Positions 7,963-16,700 of a stretch of DNA of 32,149 nt are shown here, one piece after another (within the stretch, counting starts at the first letter, position 1; each line of letters opens with the position of its first letter). The DNA is from an uncultured Prevotellaceae bacterium (GTDB lineage: Bacteria; Bacteroidota; Bacteroidia; Bacteroidales; Bacteroidaceae), in assembly GCA_937898415.1 (NCBI GenBank), contig CALDLA010000119.1, positions 1 through 32,149 on the forward strand, read 5' to 3'. The translations under genes were made by a program, and so were the position numbers. The notes under the pieces were generated by a model that saw only the letters and a program-made list of their open reading frames with translations, ran no database searches and had not been told where the DNA came from.

Positions 7963-8733
7963 CTACTCTACTCCTAACCAGTCGTCCAACAGCATACGGG
8001 CGATAGACAGTTTCTCGGGAATCGTAGGCAGATTGTCGCGGCGGAACCATCCCCCCTTGGCTATTTCACTACGTTGTAAGTGTATCTCACCGCTGACGTA
8101 GTCGGCATGGAATCCCACCATCAGGCCGCAGGGATAGGGCCAGGGCTGTGAGCCAAAGTAACGGATGTTGGTAATGGTCACGCCCGTCTCCTCCATTGCC
8201 TCACGGGCTACGGCTTCCTCCAGGGTTTCGCCCGTCTCAACGAATCCAGCTACCAGTCCGTAGAAATCTGTACGAAAGTTCTTGGCCCGCACCAACAGTA
8301 CCTCGTCACCACGATGAATGAGCACGATGACGGCGGTGGCCAGTTGTGGCCATACCTCCTTTCCACATTCCGAACACTTCTTCGAAATATCGGTGTCCAT
8401 ACGCATCGGAGCTCCGCAGACGCCACAGTATTTCGTGTTCTGGTCCCAGTACAGCAGTTCCTGGCACTTGCCGGCCACCAGGTACAGCGGACGTGGGAGT
8501 TGATAGTAACTCTTCCGAAGTCCGCACATCACGTAGCGTTCAGACTCAACCACAGGCTTGTCCATGCGGAAGGTCTTTACCTCAACGCCGTCTATCGGTG
8601 TGATGTTTATCACGTTCGTCCAGGGCTTCACCTCTACGGGCGGCTCCTCCTGACACGGTATCGTGTAGCTGCCGTCTGCCGTCTTTTCCAACAGCAGATC
8701 TTCCTTACAGAAAACAAAATAGAATCTTTTCAC
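7963..8733 (-). CDS. nudC: NADH pyrophosphatase (Nudix hydrolase; decaps NAD-RNA in homologues)
   Basis: A 256-residue Nudix enzyme. A zinc ribbon with Cys103, 106, 120 and 123 precedes the catalytic domain. The Nudix box is complete: G163, E169 and REAMEETGV at 177-185. SQPWPYP at 195-201 is the NudC/Npy1 signature for NAD(H) specificity. The family cleaves NADH to NMNH and AMP and removes NAD caps from RNA. GTG at 8733 is chosen because an in-frame TGA lies two codons upstream. It begins 6 nt after the stop of the nucleotidase gene, inside a 7-nt repeat tract (8728-8755), so the two genes are probably co-transcribed. Confidence 0.93.
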   Translation of the reverse strand: MKRFYFVFCKEDLLLEKTADGSYTIPCQEEPPVEVKPWTNVINITPIDGVEVKTFRMDKPVVESERYVMCGLRKSYYQLPRPLYLVAGKCQELLYWDQNTKYCGVCGAPMRMDTDISKKCSECGKEVWPQLATAVIVLIHRGDEVLLVRAKNFRTDFYGLVAGFVETGETLEEAVAREAMEETGVTITNIRYFGSQPWPYPCGLMVGFHADYVSGEIHLQRSEIAKGGWFRRDNLPTIPEKLSIARMLLDDWLGVE

Positions 8734-8755
8734 TTTTCACTATTTACTTTTCACT
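8728..8755 (+). repeat. Four-unit degenerate 7-nt tandem repeat (TTTCACT)
   Basis: Units at 8728-8734, 8735-8741, 8742-8748 (ATTTACT) and 8749-8755. In gene sense the unit is AGTGAAA. The tract covers the last codons and stop of the nucleotidase gene and the GTG start of nudC. Confidence 0.8.
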
Positions 8756-10533
8756 TGTGAAGCGCCAAACAATTGCAGACTGTCACGTTTCAACGCCGGC
8801 TTCACCCATTCCTCGGGAACAAACCGCCAGTTGTGGTTCGGCTTAGGATCAACAGTCCCCATGCGCTCTATCTCCTGTGTCAGGTAGTGGCGCTGGTCGC
8901 GCAGCGAATTATAGATGACGCGGCCTTCCAGCGAGTCCTTCGGGATGCCTGCTCCCTGTGTCAACAACTCGCCGCCACCGTTAGCCCGGTAGCTGTTCAT
9001 CACCACCCGATACCACTTCTTCTCGTCGAATGGTTCACCGTTCGACATCCTGAGAATCTTCACTTTCTGACCGTCGGGCTTTGTCAGGTCAACCTCATAG
9101 TCAATGCCGCAAGCTGAGTCGAAGTTAAACGTATAGTACTGGAATCCAGCTCGTTGTTGGTCTTCCGTTGAAGCATCATTTAAACGCAGTGCATGGTCAT
9201 CAGGACTCTTCATGGTGTTCGTCCACATGTCGTACGAGAACTCCAGATGCTTGCGGACTTCCTCACCCGTCATATTCAGCATGAAGAGAAGATTCTCAAA
9301 TCGGTAGAGCTTGAACATATCAGCCTGCGTAACGTCACCAGCCTCAATGACCGTGTTGAACGACAGCGGGGCATTGAACGAGATGTCGGCCTCAGTTATC
9401 TGCATCTGCAGGTTATGTATCAAGTCCGTGAAGGCTGAGTTGCCAAGGAAGCTCTCACGCGTATAGATGGGATGCTCAAAGCGTCCGATGCGGCGTTCCA
9501 CATATTTCTTGATCTTATCAATCTGCGGCTGGAAGTGGCTGACCATTTGCTCGTCTACTGCCTCGTCCTGCACGTTGACAATCTCGCCCTTGATGTCCTT
9601 CTTCGTCAGATTCCCGTTGGTGTAGGTCAGTTCTATCTGTGCCTCGGCCACGTTCTTCACGTAGCACGAAGGGTCGATGATAAGCACGTCCTTGCCTTCT
9701 TTGTTCTTGACCCACTTGTTATGTACCTGATGGTCGTGACCAAAGAAGATGATATCGAAGCCAGGCACCTCGCGGGCTACGGCCTCCGTGGCGTTCTCCT
9801 CGCCCCGCTCATCGACGATACCGCCGTTCAGTCCGCTGTGAAACAGGCCGAAGATGAGGTCGGGCTGCTCGTACTCCTTCACGTACTTGACCCACTTCTT
9901 GGCGCAGCCCACCATCTCCTCGAACTCCATGCCCTTCCACGTGCTCTCCGTCAGCCAGTTGGGAATGGAGGGTGTCAGCATGCCGATGACCACAATCTTC
10001 ACCCCTTCAATGTGGTGTACGGAGTAAGGCTGCAGACCCTTGTAAACGGCGTATGGACGACCGTTCAGTTCCTCAGCCTTGGGCTGCTCCTTCTCCACGA
10101 TGTTGGCACCTAACAGCGGACAGCGCACCTCGCGAATCCATTTGTCATAGACGGCGTGTCCAGGCTCAATGTCGTGGTTGCCCACTGTCTCAGCGTCATA
10201 CTTCATGTAGTTCACCACCTGTGCTGCCAAGTTGGGGTCGTCGGGCATCACGTAGTTCGACCAGTAGATGCATGGTTGTCCTTGCAGGATGTCACCATTA
10301 TCTATCAGCAGCAGCCGCTTGCCGAACTCCTGACGCTGCCTATTAATATAGGTATTTGCGCGCGCGAGTGTCCCTTTTATAGGTTTACCCTCCATGAAGT
10401 CCCATGGAAAGAAGTGTCCGTGAACGTCGCTCGTCTCAATCACCTTCAGCCGCACCGTCTTCGTGGCAGAATCGGCAGCGGTCATCGTCTGTGTCAAACA
10501 TAGTGCAAGTGTTGTTAGCAGAAATATCTTCAT
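8740..10533 (-). CDS. Secreted 5'-nucleotidase/cyclic-nucleotide phosphodiesterase-like phosphoesterase
   Basis: A 597-residue exported enzyme of the UshA/YfkN type that should release phosphate from nucleotides in the periplasm. After a signal peptide (about 1-20), the metallophosphatase half shows ETSDVHGH (D36, H38), IDNGD (D78-D81), GNHD (118-121) and GHDHQVHN, all metal ligands of a dinuclear site. The second half (about 330 onward) fits the 5'-nucleotidase C-terminal substrate domain (ADISFNAPL, NSYRANGGGELL). Start ATG 10533 is chosen over 10584 because the promoter at 10554-10585 lies between them and the signal peptide begins there. The last residues (SQVKSK) are encoded by a 7-nt repeat tract. 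nudC follows after 6 nt; both act on nucleotides. Confidence 0.9.
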   Translation of the reverse strand: MKIFLLTTLALCLTQTMTAADSATKTVRLKVIETSDVHGHFFPWDFMEGKPIKGTLARANTYINRQRQEFGKRLLLIDNGDILQGQPCIYWSNYVMPDDPNLAAQVVNYMKYDAETVGNHDIEPGHAVYDKWIREVRCPLLGANIVEKEQPKAEELNGRPYAVYKGLQPYSVHHIEGVKIVVIGMLTPSIPNWLTESTWKGMEFEEMVGCAKKWVKYVKEYEQPDLIFGLFHSGLNGGIVDERGEENATEAVAREVPGFDIIFFGHDHQVHNKWVKNKEGKDVLIIDPSCYVKNVAEAQIELTYTNGNLTKKDIKGEIVNVQDEAVDEQMVSHFQPQIDKIKKYVERRIGRFEHPIYTRESFLGNSAFTDLIHNLQMQITEADISFNAPLSFNTVIEAGDVTQADMFKLYRFENLLFMLNMTGEEVRKHLEFSYDMWTNTMKSPDDHALRLNDASTEDQQRAGFQYYTFNFDSACGIDYEVDLTKPDGQKVKILRMSNGEPFDEKKWYRVVMNSYRANGGGELLTQGAGIPKDSLEGRVIYNSLRDQRHYLTQEIERMGTVDPKPNHNWRFVPEEWVKPALKRDSLQLFGASQVKSK

Positions 10534-10553
10534 AGTTCCTTCCAATTTTGGTG

Positions 10554-10585
10554 CAAAGATAAAAAAAGTTTGGTAATCCTGCAAA
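10554..10585 (-). promoter_or_regulatory. Consensus promoter of the nucleotidase-nudC operon
   Basis: On the minus strand TTTG (10585-10582), a 20-nt spacer and TATCTTTG (10561-10554) fit the Bacteroidota consensus exactly. The ATG at 10533 is 20 nt downstream of the -7 box. Confidence 0.75.
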
Positions 10586-10628
10586 CCTCAGGTACTTTTT
10601 TTTGCTACCACCAAACTGGTAAGATAGA

Positions 10629-11369
10629 TCATTCGTAGTGCCTGATCTTTACGTCTATGCCGTAGGCCTTCAGCTGTGAGGGAATGCCGCTGACATCAGT
10701 CTGGCCGTAGTGATAGGGGAACACGACCTTGGGCTTAATCGTCCTTGCAGCCCTGACCAGTTGCTCCGTTGTCATCGTGTAGGGCTGGTTGCAAGGCAGG
10801 AAGGCAATGTCGATGTCCTTGATGGCCGACATCTCAGGAATATCCTCCGTGTCGCCAGCAATATATATTCTTAGGCCGTCGATAGTCAGGATATAGCCGT
10901 TGTCACGACCCTTGGGGTGGAACTGTGTTCGTCCCTCCGATGTGTTGTAGGCAGGAACAGCTTCAATAGTGAAGCCATCGCCGATCTTAATCTTATCGCC
11001 GTTAACCATCACCTCACCCGAGCCATACATATCGGCGCAGCGCTGGTTCATAATCAGTCGAGTCTTTTCGCCAGACAGCGTCTTGATAGCCTCCTGATTG
11101 AAGTGGTCGCCATGCTCGTGGGTAACGAGCAGATAGTCCGCCTTGGGCATGGCCACGTAGTCAATCGTTTTGTTACCCAACTTCGTCACGGGGTCAATTT
11201 GAATCTCCTTGCCGTCATACTGAATGCGGATGCTGGCATGAACGAGGGCATGGAACTTCACTTCCTTTCCGCTCTTGGTCTTGAACACGTCGGTTTCATA
11301 AGTCGTCTGGCCGCAGGCTGTCGTCAGTCCAAGCGTGGCCAGTAAGCAAGTTAATAACTTCTTCATCAT
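10629..11369 (-). CDS. MBL-fold metal-dependent hydrolase, lipoprotein (UlaG-like)
   Basis: A 246-residue protein with signal and lipobox LTTAC (Cys19), so it is probably an anchored periplasmic lipoprotein. The metallo-beta-lactamase fold is shown by THEHGDHF at 83-90 (HxHxDH), AGDTED near 172 and FPYHYGQ near 221, the order seen in the UlaG-like branch of MBL hydrolases. Substrate is unknown; many relatives are annotated only as Zn-dependent hydrolases. Two adjacent ATG codons (11369 and 11366) are possible starts. A -7-like TATATTTG is at 11424-11431. It lies upstream of, and on the same strand as, the nucleotidase gene, which has its own promoter. Confidence 0.88.
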   Translation of the reverse strand: MMKKLLTCLLATLGLTTACGQTTYETDVFKTKSGKEVKFHALVHASIRIQYDGKEIQIDPVTKLGNKTIDYVAMPKADYLLVTHEHGDHFNQEAIKTLSGEKTRLIMNQRCADMYGSGEVMVNGDKIKIGDGFTIEAVPAYNTSEGRTQFHPKGRDNGYILTIDGLRIYIAGDTEDIPEMSAIKDIDIAFLPCNQPYTMTTEQLVRAARTIKPKVVFPYHYGQTDVSGIPSQLKAYGIDVKIRHYE

Positions 11370-11423
11370 CGTTTACTTTTTAGTTTTAATGTCGAATTCC
11401 TAATACTTTTGTAAATTATGGCA

Positions 11424-11431
11424 CAAATATA
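11424..11431 (-). promoter_or_regulatory. -7 box for the MBL-fold lipoprotein gene
   Basis: TATATTTG on the minus strand, 54 nt before the ATG. No TTTG is found at the -33 distance, so support is moderate. Confidence 0.45.
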
Positions 11432-11507
11432 CGCATTATTCTCCATATTCCATCTGAAAAACAGAAGATTTTTTGAAGATAAGCGAGCGATTATAAAGAC
11501 TTTTTCA

Positions 11508-11515
11508 TAATTTTG
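11508..11515 (+). promoter_or_regulatory. -7 box for the isomerase-like gene
   Basis: TAATTTTG on the plus strand, 21 nt before ATG 11537. This rules out the TTG at 11513 as a start. No clear -33 TTTG is present. Confidence 0.5.
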
Positions 11516-11536
11516 TACTCAGAATTCGTTCCAATT

Positions 11537-12676
11537 ATGAATAGTATGAGAAAAAATATTGCTATCTATACGCTCACCTCTGAACTGCACGACGAGGCAG
11601 CGGTGGGAAAGGTGACGAAGGAATTCTTAGAAAGCCTGGGTATAGCGTATGAGTTTCGTGGCAACGACTATGCGGACTACGGGAGCCATACGCTCAGTCT
11701 CATCTATGTACGGACAGGAGGAACGGAGGGCATCTTCCTGCGACTGCTGCCACAGTTGCTGGAGAAGTCGCAACGGCCGTTCTACCTGCTGACGTCGGGC
11801 AAGAGCAATTCGCTGGCGGCCTCGATGGAGATTCTGTCTTACCTGCAACAGCACGACTTGCGGGGAGAGATCATTCACGGTAGTGCGGAATACATCGCCC
11901 GCAAGATAGCGGTTCTCGAGAAAGTCGGCGAAGCGCGGCAATGGTTAGACGGCGCACGACTCGGCATCATCGGCAAGCCTTCGGACTGGCTCATCTCCAG
12001 TCAAGCCGACTACGGGGTGGTGAGGCAGCGGTTGGGCATCGAGCTGGTGGACATCCCCATGCAGGAGCTGCTCGACTGCGTGGTGGATGGCGACATCCAC
12101 GGTGCGCTGAAGACGCTCATAGACCGCCACCGCCTGCAGGGCTTCACGCTCCGCTGCTTCGACCTGCTGACCGCTTTAAGGGACACGGGCTGCATGGCGT
12201 TGGCCAAGCTGAACGCGGAAGGCTATGTGGCAGGATGCGAGGGTGACGTTCCGGCTATGCTGTCGATGATGATGGTACGCTCGCTCTTGGGTGTGTCTGG
12301 TTTCCAAGCGAACCCTGCCCGCATCGACCCTGAGAAGGGCGAGATGCTCTTTGCTCATTGTACCATACCGCTCGACATGGTGGAGCGCTACGAACTGGAC
12401 ACCCACTTCGAGTCAGGCATCGGCACCGGCATACGAGGCTATATGAAAGAAGGGGCTGTCACCATCTTCAAGGTGGCAGGCGACCTCTCACGTCACTTCA
12501 TTGCCGAAGGACAACTCGTACGCAACGAATCGAAACCCGACCTCTGCCGTACACAGCAGGTCATCAGTCTCTCAGACAAGCGCCAGGCCGACTATTTCCT
12601 GACACAGCCCATTGGCAATCACCACATCATCATGCCTGGTCACCAAAGAGCATTGTTAGAGAGCCTCATCGGCTAA
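11537..12676 (+). CDS. L-fucose/L-arabinose isomerase-fold protein
   Basis: A 379-residue cytoplasmic protein. The overall pattern (NIAIYTLTSELHDE at the start, GGTEGIF near 65, GKPSDWLI near 160, GYVAGCEGDVPAMLSMMMVRSLLG near 240, and a late MPGH block) fits the COG2407-type fucose/arabinose isomerase-like family. In true isomerases two acidic residues and a His bind Mn; here CEGD and MPGH are the most plausible equivalents, but I cannot confirm the active site. No kinase, aldolase or transporter is beside it, so the sugar substrate is unknown and a non-isomerase role is possible. ATG 11537 is chosen; ATG 11546 three codons later is equally plausible. The flavodoxin-family gene follows after 38 nt. 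Confidence 0.75.
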   Translation: MNSMRKNIAIYTLTSELHDEAAVGKVTKEFLESLGIAYEFRGNDYADYGSHTLSLIYVRTGGTEGIFLRLLPQLLEKSQRPFYLLTSGKSNSLAASMEILSYLQQHDLRGEIIHGSAEYIARKIAVLEKVGEARQWLDGARLGIIGKPSDWLISSQADYGVVRQRLGIELVDIPMQELLDCVVDGDIHGALKTLIDRHRLQGFTLRCFDLLTALRDTGCMALAKLNAEGYVAGCEGDVPAMLSMMMVRSLLGVSGFQANPARIDPEKGEMLFAHCTIPLDMVERYELDTHFESGIGTGIRGYMKEGAVTIFKVAGDLSRHFIAEGQLVRNESKPDLCRTQQVISLSDKRQADYFLTQPIGNHHIIMPGHQRALLESLIG

Positions 12677-12714
12677 GCGATTCATAGACAACTCATTAAA
12701 ACAATAAGAAGAAT

Positions 12715-13362
12715 ATGACAGAGAATTGTGAGAAATTACCTGTAAGGAAGGTTTTATTGATTAACGGAAGCCCCAGAACGAACGGGAACACGTTTACGGC
12801 TCTGAGCGAGGTGGCAAAGACCCTGAACGAAGAGGGCATAGAGACTGAGATTATCAGCATCGGCAAGCAGGCCGTTCAAGGTTGTATCGCCTGTGGCATG
12901 TGTGGACGTGAGGGAAAGTGTACATACCGCGACGATCTCTATTTCCGAGTGATGCGGGCTGTGAAGGACAGCATCGACGGACTCATTGTTGGCTCGCCCG
13001 TCTATTATGGCGGCCCGAACGGTTCGCTGTGTGCCCTACTCGACCGTGTGTTTTACTCTCTTGGCAACGAGCTGCGCTTCAAGCCGGGTGCCAGTGTGGT
13101 GGTATGCCGCAGGGGTGGAGCATCGGCAGCCTTTGACCGCCTGAACAAGTACTTCACGATACTGAACATGCCCGTTGTCAGCTCACAGTATTGGAATATG
13201 GCCTATGGCCAGACGCCAGGACAGGCAGCACAGGACGAAGAGGGAATGCAGACCATGCGGACGCTTGGCCGTAACATGGCCTGGATGATTCGCAAGCTGA
13301 ATGTCAGCGAGGATGGTCATCCAGAACTGGAGCGTCCTTTGAGAACCAACTTTATCAGATAA
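12715..13362 (+). CDS. Flavodoxin-family NAD(P)H-dependent oxidoreductase
   Basis: A 215-residue FMN-binding reductase of the NADPH-dependent FMN reductase/iron-sulfur flavoprotein type. GSPRTNGNT at 18-26 is the FMN phosphate loop, and GSPVYYGG at 93-100 contacts the isoalloxazine. Between them is a Cys cluster CIACGMCGREGKC (Cys57, 60, 63, 69), seen in members that may carry an Fe-S cluster or redox-active cysteines. No membrane segment. It is downstream of the isomerase-like gene on the same strand with a 38-nt gap, so co-transcription is plausible, though the functional link is unclear. Its 3' flank runs into the 22-bp palindrome array. Confidence 0.9.
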   Translation: MTENCEKLPVRKVLLINGSPRTNGNTFTALSEVAKTLNEEGIETEIISIGKQAVQGCIACGMCGREGKCTYRDDLYFRVMRAVKDSIDGLIVGSPVYYGGPNGSLCALLDRVFYSLGNELRFKPGASVVVCRRGGASAAFDRLNKYFTILNMPVVSSQYWNMAYGQTPGQAAQDEEGMQTMRTLGRNMAWMIRKLNVSEDGHPELERPLRTNFIR

Positions 13363-13415
13363 GGTCTCCGCTCTAGCTTCCGCCGCCATCTTGGTCAGCC
13401 CCCTTGTGAGAATTG

Positions 13416-13533
13416 ATGCGCATCATTTGCCTCGATAATGCGCATTAATTGCCTCGATAATGCGCATTAATTGCTTCGATAATGCGCATTATCGGTTTCG
13501 CTAATGCGCATTACGGTTTCCAGCCATGCGCAT
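13416..13533. repeat. Six-unit array of 22-bp palindromic repeats
   Basis: The 8-bp palindrome ATGCGCAT occurs at 13416, 13438, 13460, 13482, 13504 and 13526: six copies at an exact 22-bp period. In copies 2-5 the palindrome extends to 12 bp (TAATGCGCATTA). The 14-nt spacers are similar in units 1-3 (A/T-rich, ending TTGCCTCGATA or TTGCTTCGATA) and drift in units 4-6. The array fills most of the 205-bp gap between two converging genes. The 22-nt period is not a multiple of three and no ORF uses it. The spacers are related to each other, which argues against CRISPR. Confidence 0.9.
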
Positions 13534-13567
13534 TACCCGTTCCGACACTCCGGACGAGCGAGGGGTT

Positions 13568-13756
13568 TTACTCTTCGTAATCGTCTTCCTCATCGCCGTC
13601 CCATAGGTCGAATCCACGTGAGAGGGTTTCGTACTGGTCGCTTGCTTTGTCACCGGGAAGGGATGTTCCCTGTATACCTTCACTTGCGCAGAATATAATC
13701 TCGGTGGCCATTTCTTCGACTTGGGTCTGCGGGCTGATATATGTTTTTCTCATCAT
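13568..13756 (-). CDS. Small acidic protein of 62 residues (MMRKTYISP type)
   Basis: A short protein beginning MMRKTYISPQTQVEEM and ending in a highly acidic tail (DGDEEDDYEE). Short proteins with an M(K/R)KTYxxP start are common in Prevotella genomes and are mostly uncharacterised; I recognise the type, not a function. One Cys is at residue 23 (FCASEG). There is no membrane segment or obvious signal peptide. It starts 13 nt after the stop of the large secreted esterase and is probably in the same transcript. ATG 13756 or 13753 may be used. A secreted cofactor, chaperone-like partner or peptide precursor are all guesses. Confidence 0.65.
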   Translation of the reverse strand: MMRKTYISPQTQVEEMATEIIFCASEGIQGTSLPGDKASDQYETLSRGFDLWDGDEEDDYEE

Positions 13757-13769
13757 GCTGTTCCTTTCT

Positions 13770-16700
13770 TTATTTAATCACGACCTTTTTACCGTTCTTA
13801 ATGTAGAGTCCCTTGTCGGCCTTTCCTACGCGCTGTCCGTTCAAGTTGAAGGTTGTCTCGTCGTTGTACTTGTTGCTGACATCGCTGATTGTAGTTGTCT
13901 CGTTGTCTGCATAGACAATGCGCAGTGAGCGGGCTAAAGCACCGGGAGCCGTCAGATAAGCGCGGAACGAAGTAATCTTGATGGTGTTATCTTCCTCAAC
14001 CTGATAGAATCCCAGACCATCAGCACCGTTCTGGAGCACATATGCGTTGGAAGGAACGTATGAGAAAGGAAGAGCGGTATTATACACACCCGTCAGGGCG
14101 CCGTTGGTAGTTTCGGTATGGGCAGAAAAGTCAACGGATTCCCACCAGTTGAGTTTAGACTCAAATTTGTAGGTACCGGCCTCTGCATTGATGAGCACAG
14201 GCTTATCTGCTGTGATTTTGTTTACTTCGGTAGCATTTATTACTGACCCATCAAAAGTCAAGTCATAGGCTTTCACACCGGAAGGCAATCCGTCCGTAGT
14301 GAATGGGAAAACGAAAGTAGAAGCGCCGGCACTGCCTACAACCAGATTGTAGGCATCTGGGGTTCCATACAATTCTCTATCTGTGGTCTGTCCAGCAGGC
14401 AAATGGGTTTGATATGCTGCTTCACCAGACATTTCGAATTTCCAACCGAGCATACTGCTTAAAGCAGGATCAGGCAGCTGGCCTCCAGGATTAGAATAGA
14501 AATTTGTCTCGCCTTTATACGTACGCAGCACCTTCTTCGAAGCATCCGAAGTCAGCGTAGGAGTGGCTTCCACGATCGACGAGTTCAGCCTACCCTGTCC
14601 GAAGAACAAAGCACCTGCACCAATGCCCTGATTCAGGGTGTAGGCTGCCTGACCACTATAACGAAGTTGGTCAGTCAATTGTGTTCCTTGATTGCTCGAA
14701 CCAAATTTAGTGAGGTAATAAGAAGAGTTAATAGTAGGAGCTTTCCATCCTCCAACAAAGTTTGCATCATCACCTTCCATATCAGTAGAAGCAACTAGAC
14801 AATGATTAATTGTTACACTAACATCGTCTCCAGCATGATACCCGACAAAACCACTCGCACCTTGAACTCCTTCACAAATTATCTTACCATCATACATACA
14901 GTAATTAAAAGTCAAAGTACCATCTGTACAGCGACCTGCAAGACCGCCGACTCGGCCATTACCCGAAGTCTTCGATTCGATAGTGGCACTACTCATACAA
15001 CGATTCAATGTGGTATTACCACCAGTGTTTTTGCCGATAATACCGCCACATTGGTTGTTAGTCGTCGTTATAGACCCCGTGGTTTTTAAGTCTGATATCG
15101 TAGCAGCGTTGACATACTGGAATGGAGCTGCAAACTGCTCAGTACCATTATAAGTAAATGTAAGTGTATAGCCTGCACCATCAAATATTCCTTGATATGG
15201 GTTTGCCGATGTTCCCACCATCGTGCTACCGGCATCGACATCAGCCGTCAACTTGGCGTTCAAGGGCGAGACGCCGTTTTTAACCATCATTGAGAAGTTT
15301 TCCCAATCAGCAGTATTTGCAATTGGGAGATAGTCTTCGGTTGGATCGCCGGTCTGCGTGATGACGAGGTTGGTAATCGTAATCGCATCGCTGGCTGCGG
15401 GGCGGGTCATGGTCAGTTTATACTCTCCCCAGCCGTCGGTAACACTGAAGGGCAACTCGGCGTCTTCACCTACGTTGACGGTGGCGTTGAGCACAGCGGT
15501 ATTCGGGCTGGTCAGCTTTTCAATCTTCACGCCGACAGTCTTTCCAGCCGTTCCCGTAGACTTAAAGCTGAGCATGTAATTGCCGCTGTTGAACTGAAGC
15601 GAATGGTAGACGTTCTGGTTGGCACTCGTATATTGGTCGCCACCAAACTGCAGCAGCGTGGTTCCGCTGTTCACGGTCCAGCCGTGCTCCGCAGGGGTAT
15701 AGCCATTCTCATCGATTCGCGGAGCCCACTTCAGCGTCTCCTCGCAAGGCGAGTCGAGCGTGTACTGCTTGAAGAAGTTCCACATGGTCTTGGCCGATGA
15801 GCCGTCCTCAGTGTTGGCAGTAAAGTCGTTATGGCCCATACCGTCAATCTCGTAGTAAATGTAGGGGAAGCTCCCTTCAGCAGCTGCATAGACGCTCTTG
15901 GTATAGCCATTGCCTATGGTAGTTGTGGGTACAGGATTAGCACCGAGACGGGCAACCATCTCGTCAACGATTGTTGGAACAAGCGAATATTTCACGAAAT
16001 CATCTGCCTTACCATGAATATGCAAGAACGGCACAGGACGTGCGCCAGTATGACGCAAGTGGAACTCGTTAATTGGATAGCCGCTGATGGAAGCAAAGGC
16101 TGCAATCTCGTCGCTGCAGACGTTCGACATAGCGTAGGTCATCATGCCTCCATTAGAGAATCCACAGCAGTAGATGCGCTTGCGGTCAATCTGATACTTC
16201 GAGGCGACATCCTCGATGACGGCCTTCAGGAACGTTACGTCGACGTTCTCCTCGCCCGAGGCATCCCAGCCGGCGACGGTTCCGCCGAAGACGGGGAAGT
16301 AGATGTCCTTGCCCTGCGGATAAGCCACGATGCAGCCCGCCTCAGCGGCTACGCCCTTACTGAACGGGCTATAGTCTGTACTATGACCACTGGCACCGTG
16401 GAGCGATATCACAAGCGGGCAGTTCGTCTGGACAGTGCCTGGAACATAAAGCTGGTAATTTCGAGTGTCGCTGCCGACAGTAATCTGGACATTCTGGTCT
16501 ACCGGGTCTGCCCCGGAAGTCTGTAGATAAAAATCTGTAACAGTAGCACTACCTGCATTTGCTCCCTCTGCCAAGTCTGCCCATAACAGACATTCTTTTA
16601 TATGTGCTAAATCAATCGAATTGGCATAATCTGACAAATAAATTGTATTTTCACCATTATAGAATTTGATTATCTGGTCTACATTACTATTGTCGACTAA

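Noticed and set aside
10366..10378. Alternating GCGCGCGCG tract as possible Z-DNA or a regulatory site
   Set aside because: It is short and lies inside the nucleotidase coding region (Leu-Ala-Arg-Ala codons), which explains it.
11404..11411. TACTTTTG on the plus strand as a further promoter of the isomerase-like gene
   Set aside because: No TTTG at 19-21 nt upstream, and a closer -7 box exists at 11508-11515. It is probably chance in AT-rich DNA.
13411..13540. CRISPR-like array (regularly spaced repeats)
   Set aside because: Period is 22 bp with an 8-12 bp palindrome, and the intervening 14-nt segments are related to each other. No cas gene is near. This is a tandem palindrome array, not CRISPR.
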